NCBI RefSeq assembly: GCF_000715015.1
Contig: NZ_JMIW01000001.1
Coordinates: forward strand, 682,001-746,000
Direction: 5' to 3'
Source: Erythrobacter longus
GTDB lineage: Bacteria; Pseudomonadota; Alphaproteobacteria; Sphingomonadales; Sphingomonadaceae
Length of the DNA: 64,000 nt
A program made the position numbers and the translations under genes. The notes below the pieces were generated by a model. The model worked only from the letters and a program-made list of their open reading frames with translations, searched no databases and was not told the origin of the DNA. Each line of letters opens with the position of its first letter. Position 1 is the stretch's first letter. Below, one piece after another: positions 1-8,942 of this stretch.

Positions 1-2
1 TG

Positions 3-503
3 ATCAGTTTGGCAGGGGCACTGATTGGGGTGTGCAGCGCGCCGGTTTTTGCACAAGACGCGCCCGGTGTTACTTTGGGCGATGGTGAAAATAACTGGAT
101 CGTCATGGACGGTCTTACCCGCTCACAAGACGCCACCTACACCGAACAGCGCATCACCTCAGGCAATAGCACAGTCAGGCGGGGCGACGGCGCGACGCTT
201 ACGTTCAGCGAGGTGCACATCGAGGGCGATGGCTGGCTGGTCCTACACCCGTTTATCGATGGCAAGCCCGATGGCGACTGGGTCGCAGGCTATCGCTTTG
301 TCAAAAGCGGCACCAATAAGGACGTCTCGATTACATTAAACCCGGCGCCAAAGCCGGGGACAATGTTCCTCGTGATGCTTCATTCGGACAGCAATAATGA
401 CGGGGTGTTTGATTTCGTCTTCCTTGAAGACGGAATCAACGTCGAAGACCGCGCCGTGTTTGAAGGCAACCGTATGATCGCTCACGTTTTTGCGGTGCCT
501 TGA
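3..503 (+). CDS. Secreted DUF7282-like protein, 5' end cut off
   Basis: The frame is open from the window edge, so the true start lies upstream; the TTG at 9 is probably internal to a signal peptide. The visible N-terminus is a hydrophobic stretch ending in an AxA-type cleavage site (PVFAQ), so the protein is exported. The mature part holds the pattern DGWLVLHPFIDGKP, then VAGYRFVKSG, then FLVMLHSDSNNDGVFDF, which fits the beta-rich DUF7282 family found in secreted or lipid-anchored proteins. No catalytic residues are evident and the function is unknown. It is convergent with the HlyIII gene downstream, with a 15-base gap. Confidence 0.75.
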   Translation: MSLAGALIGVCSAPVFAQDAPGVTLGDGENNWIVMDGLTRSQDATYTEQRITSGNSTVRRGDGATLTFSEVHIEGDGWLVLHPFIDGKPDGDWVAGYRFVKSGTNKDVSITLNPAPKPGTMFLVMLHSDSNNDGVFDFVFLEDGINVEDRAVFEGNRMIAHVFAVP

Positions 504-518
504 AGGCCGCGTGCGAGG

Positions 519-1151
519 TCAAGCGATCAACGCCACCCCAATACTCGCACACAGCGAGACACCACCCAAAGTGCCCCATGCGTGCCAGATGGGATAGCGA
601 AAGCGCATCTCTTTCTGGCGGTAGAACCAGGTTCCGACGGTGTAAAAGAATGCGCCTGCGCCTATGGCCGCCGTGGTGAGGAAAGGAAGTTCCTGCCAAA
701 AGTCAGGCATGGCAGAAAGGCCCATCGCACCAAGACCCAGATAGGATAGGATCGACCAGCGCGGGTCCATATTGCGGGCTGCAAGCTTAAAGAGAGAGCC
801 GACCAATGCAAACACCCAGATCACGATCAGAATAAGGTTTGCACTGGGCGTATTTGCCATGATCAAAAGCGGGCTGAACGTCCCTGCGATCACAATGTAA
901 ATCGCAGCATGATCCCAGCGCCGCAGTACCGGGCGCAAATCATGGCGCGGCAGCAGGTGATAGGCAAAAGAGATGCCGATTGAACACATGGCTGCCGCTG
1001 CATAAGCGAGAACCGCGATCAAAAGGAACGTGTCACCGCGCTCAAAAGCCCATTGTACGAACAGCCCGCTCACCGGGACCATGAACGCAAGGCTCAAAGC
1101 ATGGATGACAAAATCAGCCTTGCGCTCAGCAGACCTCTTACTGGGATACAT
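519..1151 (-). CDS. Hemolysin III (HlyIII/PAQR) family membrane protein
   Basis: A 210-residue integral membrane protein with about seven hydrophobic segments, the usual size for bacterial HlyIII proteins. Family signatures are visible: an S-x3-H type motif (SFAYHLLPRHD) after the second segment, WDHAAIYIVIAGTFSP in the middle, and a C-terminal IWHAWGT. The conserved His and Asp residues are thought to form a metal-dependent hydrolase site in the PAQR superfamily. The in vivo role in free-living bacteria is unclear despite the name. It lies just downstream of the helicase gene on the same strand with a 26-base gap, so co-transcription is possible. Confidence 0.88.
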   Translation of the reverse strand: MYPSKRSAERKADFVIHALSLAFMVPVSGLFVQWAFERGDTFLLIAVLAYAAAAMCSIGISFAYHLLPRHDLRPVLRRWDHAAIYIVIAGTFSPLLIMANTPSANLILIVIWVFALVGSLFKLAARNMDPRWSILSYLGLGAMGLSAMPDFWQELPFLTTAAIGAGAFFYTVGTWFYRQKEMRFRYPIWHAWGTLGGVSLCASIGVALIA

Positions 1152-1177
1152 CAGGATGTCGACTGGGGACTAGTGCC

Positions 1178-2578
1178 CTAGCCGGTAAACCCGACATCAA
1201 GAAAACCAGGCTTTGGCCCGTTCCACTCACCTTGTGCGACGGGCTCTTCGTCCTCGTCGCGTTGGCGTGCTTTACGAGGCTTCCGCGGTTTCTCGTCTAC
1301 TTGTTCGTCGCGGACCCGTTTTGGACGCCGCGGCTTATCATCGGCCGATTGTTCATCGACCGATTTTGTTCGCTTCGCCTTTGGTGCCCGCTCTTTCTTG
1401 GGGCGCTCCGCGCGCTCTTCCTTTACAGGCTTAGCGTCAGGATCAGCGAGTTCAACGCGCACATCTTCCTTGCCGAAGACTTTAACCGGATGGCCGGTTA
1501 GTTTTTCGACGTTTGAAATCGCTTCTGCATCTTCATCAGAAACAAGCGTAAACGCGCGCCCCTTTGCCCCTGCACGGCCAGTGCGGCCGATACGGTGGAC
1601 ATAATCGTCCGGGTGCCACGGCGTGTCGAAGTTAAAGACGTGGGAGACACCTTTGATGTCGAGCCCGCGTGCCGCCACATCAGAAGCGACCAGAATGTTG
1701 ACATCGCCAGACTTGAAACGCTCAAGTTCTTTAAGACGCGACCCTTGGTCCATGTCGCCGTGGATCTCGCTTGAGGCAAAACCGTATTGCTGAAGACTTT
1801 TGTTAAGTTCGCGCACAGTCGTCTTGCGGTTGGCAAAGATGATCGCGGTTTCAACCTGGTCGTTCTGTAGCAGCCAGCGCAAAGTCTCACGCTTTTTGCG
1901 CGCAGGGACAGGCACTTTAAAAGCAGTGATATCTTTGTTCGTTGTCGCAGCGCGCGCTGTCTCAATCCGCTTCGGGTTGTTCAGAAACTTCTTTGCAAGC
2001 TTCTCAATCGGAGCCGGCATTGTTGCCGAGAACAGCATCGTTTGGCGCGTTTCGGGAAGCTTGTCACAGATAAATTCAATATCCGGGATAAAGCCCATGT
2101 CGAGCATGCGGTCCGCTTCGTCGATCACCAGAAGCTCACAGCCCGAGAGCAGGATTTTGCCGCGCTCAAACAAGTCCATCATCCGGCCCGGCGTCGCAAT
2201 CAACACATCCACGCCGTCATTCAAGGCCTTGATCTGATCGCCCATCTGAACGCCGCCAATCAAAAGCGCCATTTTAAGGTCGTGGTTCTTGCCGTATTTT
2301 TCAAAGTTCTCAGCAACTTGCGCTGCCAATTCGCGCGTCGGCTCCAGAATGAGCGAGCGCGGCATCAATGCGCGGCGACGACCAGAGGCCATGACGTCGA
2401 TCATCGGCAGCACAAAACTTGCGGTCTTACCCGTTCCTGTTTGCGCAATGCCGATGATATCTTTCATCATCAAAATGGAAGGGATTGCTTCGGCTTGGAT
2501 CGCCGTCGGCTCAGTGTAGCCGGCTTCTTCCACCGCTTTGAGCAATTCAGGAGAGAGGCCGAGATCGGCAAATGTCAT
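1178..2578 (-). CDS. DEAD-box ATP-dependent RNA helicase (RhlE/DeaD-like)
   Basis: A 466-residue cytoplasmic helicase that remodels RNA duplexes, probably in ribosome assembly or mRNA decay. The standard motifs appear in order: Q motif (YTEPTAIQ), Walker A AQTGTGKT near residue 45, PTRELAAQ, TPGR, DEAD, SAT, ARGLDIKGV and HRIGRTGRAG. From about residue 375 the protein becomes a highly charged Lys/Arg/Glu tail typical of RhlE-type RNA-binding extensions. The ATG at 2578 starts directly at the Q-motif domain (MTFADLGLSPEL). The exact paralogue (RhlE or DeaD) cannot be settled by eye. Confidence 0.93.
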   Translation of the reverse strand: MTFADLGLSPELLKAVEEAGYTEPTAIQAEAIPSILMMKDIIGIAQTGTGKTASFVLPMIDVMASGRRRALMPRSLILEPTRELAAQVAENFEKYGKNHDLKMALLIGGVQMGDQIKALNDGVDVLIATPGRMMDLFERGKILLSGCELLVIDEADRMLDMGFIPDIEFICDKLPETRQTMLFSATMPAPIEKLAKKFLNNPKRIETARAATTNKDITAFKVPVPARKKRETLRWLLQNDQVETAIIFANRKTTVRELNKSLQQYGFASSEIHGDMDQGSRLKELERFKSGDVNILVASDVAARGLDIKGVSHVFNFDTPWHPDDYVHRIGRTGRAGAKGRAFTLVSDEDAEAISNVEKLTGHPVKVFGKEDVRVELADPDAKPVKEERAERPKKERAPKAKRTKSVDEQSADDKPRRPKRVRDEQVDEKPRKPRKARQRDEDEEPVAQGEWNGPKPGFLDVGFTG

Positions 2579-2771
2579 GTTGTCGAGAATGTCCGGATAA
2601 ATTGGAGCGAAAAATGCTCTTGCACAAACGGCGAGAGGCGAAAGCGCCGGCCGCCATGTGTGAAAGAAGCCCCCGCTTGGCCAAAAAGGCGCTGAGAGTC
2701 AAGAAATCGCCAACCAGTGACTCATTGCGGTTCCGAGAAAAGCGCTTTCAAATACGCCCGCGCGCTCTGGA

Positions 2772-3392
2772 TTATTCGTCAGCAGCGACAAGATGGCGCA
2801 TGCGTTCGACTTCGCATTTGGCACCGCTGCGCGATTGGAGCTGATCGCGTTTGACGCAAAGTCGTCCATCTTCATTGCGCTCAACATAAAAGCCGGAATA
2901 AAAGTCACGCGCCTCACACCCGCGCTCCAGATTGAGGCTGATTATGCGCTGATCACGCAGGAACAAAAGCAAGCGATTGCCCGTCCCCGTTTGAACTCCA
3001 GCAATGCCAGCCACAGGGATGCAGCCATCCATCTTGCGCTCTTCATAAGCGCGGGTAACACCGCGCCGGGGGAGCTGGGCCAGCAGGCTGTTGCGGTTGC
3101 CTTGACGAAAGGGTGCTATGCGGATCGTCACGCGCCGCTCTATCCGCACCTGATTGGCAGTGCGAGACGCATAGAATGCCTCAAGCGGAGTGTATGCACG
3201 TCCCTCGGACGAAAGCGGCAATGGCAATTGGGGCTCTGTCGGTTCGCTGTGCTGCACGGGCTCGACCTCGGTGGAATTGCCCAGATCGCTCATCATACAC
3301 TGAGGGGCAGAGGTCACGGGCGCGTTGCTTGTTTGCCCAAAGAAAGGCAAAAACAACGCTGCAGACGCGGCCAAGGCGTAAAGGCTAGACAT
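2772..3392 (-). CDS. Secreted protein of unknown function
   Basis: About 206 residues, starting at an ATG with a GGAAG-type ribosome site; a TTG lies one codon upstream. A short hydrophobic leader (SSLYALAASAALFLPFFG) marks it as exported. The mature part has a proline-rich linker followed by a compact domain with several Cys (residues near GCIPVAG, ERGCEARD, DGRLCVKR and GAKCEVE), which suggests periplasmic disulfides. No recognised domain. It lies upstream of the helicase gene on the same strand, about 190 bases away. Confidence 0.65.
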   Translation of the reverse strand: MSSLYALAASAALFLPFFGQTSNAPVTSAPQCMMSDLGNSTEVEPVQHSEPTEPQLPLPLSSEGRAYTPLEAFYASRTANQVRIERRVTIRIAPFRQGNRNSLLAQLPRRGVTRAYEERKMDGCIPVAGIAGVQTGTGNRLLLFLRDQRIISLNLERGCEARDFYSGFYVERNEDGRLCVKRDQLQSRSGAKCEVERMRHLVAADE

Positions 3393-3560
3393 CAAAGTCT
3401 TCCGGACCCTCCAAACGGGAATTCAAGTCAGGCACCACCCAAGGCCTTCATCAACACAGACACCGGAGCTAGCATGAGTGATTGAACGCTGCCTTAACCC
3501 AGCGCTTTAACTCGCCAAAGTGCTAGCGCATTCAAGCTGGATTGTGGCATAGGCGCAACA

Positions 3561-5021
3561 ATGACAGCGCTTGAAACCGATATCGGAACCGGCACCAACC
3601 ACTTTGCTGAACTGGCCGCCGATTTGCTTGGTCCCAAGGGTTGGACCGCGATTGCCGATGATTTGGAACCGTGGCTTACCGACTGGCGCGGGCGATATTC
3701 AGGCAAAGCGATCGGGCTTGCATCTCCTGCCTCGACGCAGGAGGTGTCGGCTCTTGTCAAACTTTGCGCGCGCTTCAACGTGCCCATCGTGCCCCAAGGC
3801 GGCAACAGCGGTATGGCCGGTGGGGCCACTCCTGATGCGAGCGGCTCGGCAATCCTTTTGTCACTAAGGCGGATGAACACTATTCGCGAACTGGACGCTA
3901 CCGCTGGCCTTGCCGTGTGCGATGCCGGCGTCATCCTTCAAACATTTCACGAAGCGGCTGAAGACGCTGGCCTGCGCTTTCCCCTCACCCTTGGCGGGAA
4001 AGGATCGGCAACGATAGGCGGACTGATTTCCACCAACGCAGGCGGTACGCAGGTACTGCGCCATGGAACCATGCGCGCTCAGGTTTTGGGGCTGGAGGCC
4101 GTGCTGGCCGATGGAAGCGTGTTCGATGCCCTCACCGCGCTTAAAAAAGACAATCGCGGGTTTGACTTAAAGCAGCTTCTTATCGGGTCGGAAGGGACGC
4201 TTGGTATCGTGACAGGCGCAACATTGCGACTGCTCCCTGCACCAAAAGCCCGTGCGACCGCTTGGGTTGGCTTAAAGTCGATCCTTGATGCGCGCGCTTT
4301 ACTGCGCCGGGTGGACCGCGCGTTGGGCGATACTTTGGAAGGGTTTGAAGTCGTCCCCGATCATTGCCTCGACAGTGTTCTGGCGCATCTTCCTGCTGCA
4401 AGATCGCCCCTGAACGAGCGTCACGCATGGCACGCCCTTATCGAATGTGTTGGGGTGGACGGCGATGATACGGAGTTGCGCGAAAAACTGGAAGGCGCGC
4501 TCGCTGATGCTGCTGAAGACGGACTCTTAAGCGATGCGGTGATTGCATCAAACGAACGGCAAGCGGACGATTTCTGGACCTTGCGCGATTCCATTTCAGC
4601 AGCAGAGCGCGCTCTGGGCCCCGCGATGCAGCATGACATCTCTGTTCCCGTTGAAAAAATGCCAGAGTTCATCTTGGCCGCTTCCCCTGCAGTGGAAAAG
4701 GAATTTCCCGGCACACGGGCGGTTGCCTTCGGCCATTTGGGTGATGGCAATGTGCACTTCCATATCCTTGCCCCCAAAGGCGCAGTGCCGGGTGAATGGG
4801 AAGAAGGGCAAGGCAAGCAAGTGAGCGCGCGGGTATATGATCTGGTGACCCAATGGGGCGGTTCGATCAGCGCCGAACACGGCATCGGTCAGATGAAAGT
4901 GGGCGAGCTTGGCCGCCTCGGCGACCCGGTTGCTTTGGCAATCATGCGCGCTGTTAAACAGGCGCTTGACCCGCAAGGATTACTCAATCCGGGTAAGCTT
5001 GTGCCAATGGCTGTTGAATAG
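3561..5021 (+). CDS. FAD-linked D-2-hydroxyacid dehydrogenase (GlcD/D2HGDH type)
   Basis: A 486-residue flavoenzyme of the vanillyl-alcohol-oxidase fold that oxidises a D-2-hydroxy acid (glycolate, D-lactate or D-2-hydroxyglutarate) to the 2-oxo acid. The N-terminal PCMH-type FAD-binding domain (about residues 40-220) carries VPQGGNSGMAGGATPD and SEGTLGIVT. The C-terminal substrate domain carries FGHLGDGNVHFHI and SAEHGIG, which hold the metal-binding His and Glu residues, and ends with LLNPGK. The length matches stand-alone family members. There is no glcE/glcF neighbour, so it is likely a D-2-hydroxyglutarate or D-lactate dehydrogenase rather than a glycolate oxidase subunit, but the substrate is not readable from sequence. 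Confidence 0.88.
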   Translation: MTALETDIGTGTNHFAELAADLLGPKGWTAIADDLEPWLTDWRGRYSGKAIGLASPASTQEVSALVKLCARFNVPIVPQGGNSGMAGGATPDASGSAILLSLRRMNTIRELDATAGLAVCDAGVILQTFHEAAEDAGLRFPLTLGGKGSATIGGLISTNAGGTQVLRHGTMRAQVLGLEAVLADGSVFDALTALKKDNRGFDLKQLLIGSEGTLGIVTGATLRLLPAPKARATAWVGLKSILDARALLRRVDRALGDTLEGFEVVPDHCLDSVLAHLPAARSPLNERHAWHALIECVGVDGDDTELREKLEGALADAAEDGLLSDAVIASNERQADDFWTLRDSISAAERALGPAMQHDISVPVEKMPEFILAASPAVEKEFPGTRAVAFGHLGDGNVHFHILAPKGAVPGEWEEGQGKQVSARVYDLVTQWGGSISAEHGIGQMKVGELGRLGDPVALAIMRAVKQALDPQGLLNPGKLVPMAVE

Positions 5022-5150
5022 CGTTGCGTTGCGTGCTTGCCCTTGGGTCGCTGAACGCCTAAAGCGCCCCACAATTATTGCGCGGGGACATTGCTGATGG
5101 CACGCGCCGCCCAAAAACAACATTCACTTAAGGGATCTAGGAGACTATCC

Positions 5151-5936
5151 ATGGCGACCGCGCCGCAGCCGCAACTACCGCTTTTTTACAAAGACTTGCT
5201 CCCGCTCAACAGCAAAGATCACGCTGACTGGTCAGTAAGCAGCTTTGATGATGCATCCTTCATGGCCGACACGCACGCCATTCCGCTTACGGTTGACGAG
5301 TTTGTCGATGCACAGCGCCACTACCCAATCGTTTTCACCGCGAACGATGCACCGCTGCCGATTGCTCTTATGGGCCTTAACGAGGGTGTGAACACTTTCA
5401 TCGAGGAAAACGGCAAGCTTGAAGCGGGCGTTTATGTCCCCGCCTATATCCGCCGCTATCCCTTCATCCTCGCCAAACTGAACCAGGGCAGCGAAGAAAT
5501 GTCGCTTTGCTTCGATCCAGAATCCGGCGTCGTTGGCAAAGACAATGAAGGCAACACCTTGTTCGAAGCCGATGGTGATGAGCGCAAGCCAACCCAATAC
5601 ACCAACGACGTGCTCGAATTCTGCCGCCGTTTTGAAACATCGGGGCAGCGCACTAAAGCGTTTCTTGAACAGCTCATCGCTCTTGACCTGATGATGGACG
5701 GCGAAATTGCGATCACCCGCAATGACATGCCTGAAAAGCCATTCGTTTATCGCGGCTTCCGCATGGTGAACGAAGAGAAACTGCGTGAGCTTCCTGCTGA
5801 AAAAGTTGAGGAACTTAACAAGAGCGGCATGTTGATGCTGATCCACGCGCACCTGTTCTCAATGAACCTGATGCGGATCATTTTTGAGCGTCAAAGCGCG
5901 CAAGGCAAGCTGCCTATGCCTGAGAACAAAGCCTAA
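5151..5936 (+). CDS. sapC: SapC family protein
   Basis: A 261-residue protein starting at the ATG at 5151, which has a good AGGAGA ribosome site; longer in-frame starts at 5091 and nearby lack one. The body (PLNSKDHADW, YPIVFTANDAPLPIALMGL, YVPAYIRRYPF) matches the SapC family, named from the Campylobacter S-layer locus but widespread in marine alphaproteobacteria, where it often accompanies TonB receptors and tryptophan halogenases. Neither neighbour is present here. Its biochemical role is not established. It is followed by a strong terminator. Confidence 0.88.
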   Translation: MATAPQPQLPLFYKDLLPLNSKDHADWSVSSFDDASFMADTHAIPLTVDEFVDAQRHYPIVFTANDAPLPIALMGLNEGVNTFIEENGKLEAGVYVPAYIRRYPFILAKLNQGSEEMSLCFDPESGVVGKDNEGNTLFEADGDERKPTQYTNDVLEFCRRFETSGQRTKAFLEQLIALDLMMDGEIAITRNDMPEKPFVYRGFRMVNEEKLRELPAEKVEELNKSGMLMLIHAHLFSMNLMRIIFERQSAQGKLPMPENKA

Positions 5937-5996
5937 ATTCAAGGCTTTCGAGTTTAAGATTAGCGGACGCGCTTTGCGTCCATAATCGATGTAATT

Positions 5997-6034
5997 GGGG
6001 CGGCCCGCAGCTTGAAAGCGGGTCGCCCCTTTAT
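5997..6034 (+). terminator. Rho-independent terminator after sapC
   Basis: A 12-base-pair GC stem (5997-6008 with 6018-6029, one G-U pair) closes a 9-base loop and is followed by a T-rich tract. It sits 60 bases after the sapC stop and should end that transcript. Confidence 0.85.
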
Positions 6035-6046
6035 TATTTGGGTTTT

Positions 6047-6157
6047 TGGAGCGGTGACCCCCTCATGAGCCGCTCCGGAATGCGCCATCATTGGCGTGAT
6101 CCTCCCTGAACTTGGCCACCTCGTGCTCCCCCCTTTCGCGCGAGGTGGCATTTTTTT
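6047..6157 (+). ncRNA. Candidate small RNA with C-rich loops and own terminator
   Basis: Between the sapC terminator and a second terminator lies about 110 bases with no credible gene. A possible promoter, TTGAAA (6012) with 17-base spacing to TATTTG, overlaps the sapC terminator. Inside are a small hairpin (CGCCA...TGGCG near 6082-6095), then the single-stranded tract TCCTCCC (about 6102), then the terminator stem, whose loop contains CTCCCCCC. Anti-Shine-Dalgarno CCTCC tracts exposed in loops are typical of several trans-acting alphaproteobacterial sRNAs. The presence of transcription is inferred; no Rfam match was tested. Confidence 0.4.
6115..6157 (+). terminator. Rho-independent terminator
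   Basis: Perfect 9-bp stem (6115-6123 with 6141-6149) followed by seven Ts. It reads on the plus strand although no plus-strand gene separates it from the sapC terminator. It therefore implies a separate short transcript. Confidence 0.8.
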
Positions 6158-6251
6158 GCTGCCCGTGTGAAAATCCGGGTTTGTTTTGGGTCAGGAAGCC
6201 AGTGTGTTTCAACGAAAGGGTTTCACAGAAGGTTCGCTTGATGAGAAGGCC

Positions 6252-7298
6252 TTACTCGGCGGCCTGGGGAAGCTGACCGCCAGACCCAAGGCCAGCGGTT
6301 TCCGCACCCAATACGCGCACCAAACCTGTAAGCATTTGCGCCAGAACCCCAGCGTTTTCGCCGGTTTGGGAAAGGGCACTATCAAGATAAGTGGTGCGAC
6401 AGACTTCAACCTGGATAGCGTGGATCCCGCGTGCAGGGTTCGCATGGCGATCTAACACATACCCCCCTGAATAGGGTCGATTATGCGCCGTTACACAACC
6501 ATGGTGCTCAAGATATCTGAAAGCGTGATTGGCAATCGTGCTATCGCATGAAACGCCGAAACGGTCGCCCAGCACAATTTTTGCCGCCAGCCCTTCACCT
6601 TCACGCCTGCGCAAGGGTGGCATGGAATGCAGGTCGATCAACAAGGCCGCCCCCCAGGCATCGCGGATGCGGACAAGTTCGCGCGCGAGAAAATCATGAT
6701 AGGGGCGATGGATTTGCTCCACCCTGCGCGTCATCTCATCGACAGTAATTTTTGAGCGCCATATCTCCCCAAAACCGGGCAATCGCCGGGGCACAAGGCC
6801 CAAACCACTGCGAGATCGGGCATTGCCGGAACCAACCGGGCGTCCAGCCCCAATCAGCGTGTCAACCAAAGCGTCCTTATTAAATCCCTTGGGCTTTGTG
6901 ACCATGCCCCAGTCGATATCATCGGCCGCCCTGTTCAGATCAATCATCGCGCGCGGTGCATGGGCGACCAGAAGGCCCGTTCCCGTTGCCCGGGCAATCT
7001 CAACCCCTACAGTGTCGATAAGCCTATCTTCAAGCCGCAATTGGCTGTGTTCAGGATCGCGCATTTGTGCATTTATTTCAGCCGGATAAACCCGGCCAGC
7101 ATGGGGCACGGCGATGAGTACAGGAAGCGGCATATGACGCGGGGCAACATGGACAAATGCATGCCCCCCCTCGCCCAGCGATACGCCCGCGACAGAGCCG
7201 CCCTTGCTGGTCACAAGGTCCTTGTGCACAGCGTTAGACCGGCTGCGCGAAGCGATTTTTGACTGAGACGATGCCCGAGAAGGGGTCAGTGAAGACAT
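6252..7298 (-). CDS. N-formylglutamate amidohydrolase family protein
   Basis: A 348-residue protein with the family core beginning near residue 60 (VLIAVPHAGRVYP). The core continues with an ED-containing helix (LRLEDRLID), APRAMIDLNR, LLIDLHSMPP and ARGIHAIQVEVCR, which carry the His/Asp/Glu residues of the zinc hydrolase fold. N-formylglutamate amidohydrolases release formate and glutamate in one route of histidine catabolism. In alphaproteobacteria many family members sit beside cpdR without hut genes, as here, so the substrate may differ. The first roughly 40 residues are low-complexity and basic, and the true start could be internal. Confidence 0.82.
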   Translation of the reverse strand: MSSLTPSRASSQSKIASRSRSNAVHKDLVTSKGGSVAGVSLGEGGHAFVHVAPRHMPLPVLIAVPHAGRVYPAEINAQMRDPEHSQLRLEDRLIDTVGVEIARATGTGLLVAHAPRAMIDLNRAADDIDWGMVTKPKGFNKDALVDTLIGAGRPVGSGNARSRSGLGLVPRRLPGFGEIWRSKITVDEMTRRVEQIHRPYHDFLARELVRIRDAWGAALLIDLHSMPPLRRREGEGLAAKIVLGDRFGVSCDSTIANHAFRYLEHHGCVTAHNRPYSGGYVLDRHANPARGIHAIQVEVCRTTYLDSALSQTGENAGVLAQMLTGLVRVLGAETAGLGSGGQLPQAAE

Positions 7299-7518
7299 GT
7301 TATCTCAGTGCTGCCCGGTTTGCTGTTGCGAGTCAAAGACGGAATCACCCGTATTGTTCCACATTTTGGCATGATTTTAGGTACGACAACGTCTGTTCAA
7401 TCCGACATGATAGGACAAGGTTAATCCGCTTCGGATGCGAAAACGCGCGATTGACCGTTTCAAAGCAGGTCACCCGTGTGAAAGGCATAAGATTTATTAA
7501 GCGATTGGTTGTAACACG

Positions 7519-7917
7519 ATGCCCATGACAACACCGCCAAACCCGCGAATCCTTCTTGCCGAAGATGAAGAAGCCATGCGCGCTTATCTTGAGCGCGCTC
7601 TTACCAAAGCTGGCTTTGACGTGGTTAGCGTCGACCGCGGAACAGAGGCTGTGCCGCTGCTTGAGCAAGAGAGCTTTGATCTGCTTTTGTCAGATATTGT
7701 GATGCCTGAAATGGACGGGATCGAACTGGCCCAGCGCTGCGCCGAGGTTAGCCCGCGTACAAAAGTCATGTTCATCACCGGCTTTGCCGCAGTTTCCTTG
7801 CGCGCAAGCCGCGAGCAACCCCATGCAAAGGTTCTGTCAAAGCCATTCCATCTGCGTGACCTTGTGCTTGAGGTGGAACGCGTGTTCGAAGAACAGCAAG
7901 AAGCGCGCAGTCAATAA
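7519..7917 (+). CDS. cpdR: Single-domain response regulator CpdR
   Basis: A 132-residue stand-alone receiver domain. It has the acidic pocket LLAEDEEAM, the phospho-acceptor Asp59 in LLLSDIVMPEMDGIE, the MFITGFAAVSLRAS segment and the conserved lysine in LSKPFHLRDLV. The FITGFAAV and LSKPFHLRDLV strings are strong CpdR signatures. In Caulobacter, unphosphorylated CpdR is the adaptor that directs ClpXP to cell-cycle substrates, and it is dephosphorylated through the CckA-ChpT relay. cckA is also in this window, at 17.4-20.1 kb. The N-formylglutamate amidohydrolase next door is divergent from it. Confidence 0.9.
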   Translation: MPMTTPPNPRILLAEDEEAMRAYLERALTKAGFDVVSVDRGTEAVPLLEQESFDLLLSDIVMPEMDGIELAQRCAEVSPRTKVMFITGFAAVSLRASREQPHAKVLSKPFHLRDLVLEVERVFEEQQEARSQ

Positions 7918-8015
7918 AACTTGCACGCGGCCATCGCGAATCGCTTGCACTTGGCCAAGAGCTTCGCTAACTCGCCGCTTCTCGCAGCCGTAGGTTGTGG
8001 GTTTGATGATGGTGC

Positions 8016-8090
8016 GGGCGTATAGCTCAGGGGTAGAGCACTATGTTGACATCGTAGGGGTCCCAAGTTCAAATCTTGGTACGCCCACCA
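8016..8090 (+). tRNA. tRNA-Val (anticodon GAC)
   Basis: Full cloverleaf: acceptor GGGCGTA (8016-8022) pairs with TACGCCC (8080-8086), the D arm contains AGCTCAGGGGTAGAGC, the anticodon stem CTATG/CGTAG encloses TTGACAT giving anticodon GAC, and the T arm contains GTTCAAATC. The discriminator A is followed by an encoded CCA (8088-8090). Confidence 0.95.
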
Positions 8091-8220
8091 TCATCCAAAA
8101 CGAGCCTCTCGATCGGACGTCCAAATTGGATCGCCGCTTAAAAGGCGTCGCAGTTGCGGCGCTCTTTGCGTTTGAGAGCCCTTTTTGCGTTTGGCGAGGC
8201 GGTGCCCTACCTTTGCAAAA

Positions 8221-8781
8221 ATGAATGCCGCGCAAGATTCTGACTGGGTTGAAGACGTCCTCCACTTTTGGTTTGAGGAATTGGAGGCTAGGGACTGGTT
8301 TTCCAAGAACGCAGCCGTCGATGCTGAGATCGAAAAGCGTTTTGGCGCATTGCATGAATATCACTCCGACAAAGATGCTGCAGACTTTCTAGGTTCTTTC
8401 AAAGAAGCGTTGGCCGCAATCATCCTGTTTGACCAGTTTTCGCGCAATTTGTTCAGAGGTAACCCACTTAGCTTTGCAAGTGATCCGCTTGGTCTCGCCC
8501 TTGCCCGCGCAATGGTAGCCAAAGGCTGGGATGACGACTTGGCGCCAGAGCAGCGAATCTTTGCCTATCTCCCATTAGAGCACAGCGAAGATTTGGCCGA
8601 CCAGAATACAGCCGTTGGGCTGATCGCGGCGCTGGGTAATGCAGAGTTTACCCGCTATGCGAAGGCTCACCGAAACGTGATTGCCCGGTTTGGCCGTTTC
8701 CCGCATAGGAATGAAGTTTTGGGCCGCATATCGACACCCGAAGAACAAGCCTATTTGAGAAAGCCTGGAAGCGGGTTTTAA
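8221..8781 (+). CDS. DUF924 family protein
   Basis: A 186-residue cytoplasmic all-helical protein. The ATG at 8221 is preferred because the upstream in-frame TTG has no ribosome site and reads into the region after the tRNA gene. Family hallmarks are VLHFWFEELEARDWFSKN at the start, ILFDQFSRNLFRG in the middle and YLPLEHSEDLADQ toward the end. The fold resembles TPR-like helical repeats. The function is unknown, though the family is very common in proteobacteria. Confidence 0.88.
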   Translation: MNAAQDSDWVEDVLHFWFEELEARDWFSKNAAVDAEIEKRFGALHEYHSDKDAADFLGSFKEALAAIILFDQFSRNLFRGNPLSFASDPLGLALARAMVAKGWDDDLAPEQRIFAYLPLEHSEDLADQNTAVGLIAALGNAEFTRYAKAHRNVIARFGRFPHRNEVLGRISTPEEQAYLRKPGSGF

Positions 8782-8942
8782 TGCCAGTTGGCCTAGGGAA
8801 TATGGCCTGATTTAGCCCCTGACCTGCGCCCTCTCTTGCGCAACGCCACTCCTCTGCTAAAGCCGCGTCACAGGGATGGGATCAACATCCGCAAAAGCAA
8901 ATTTATGACTGTCCCCTGGACGGAAGGAACAGGCGTACGCCC

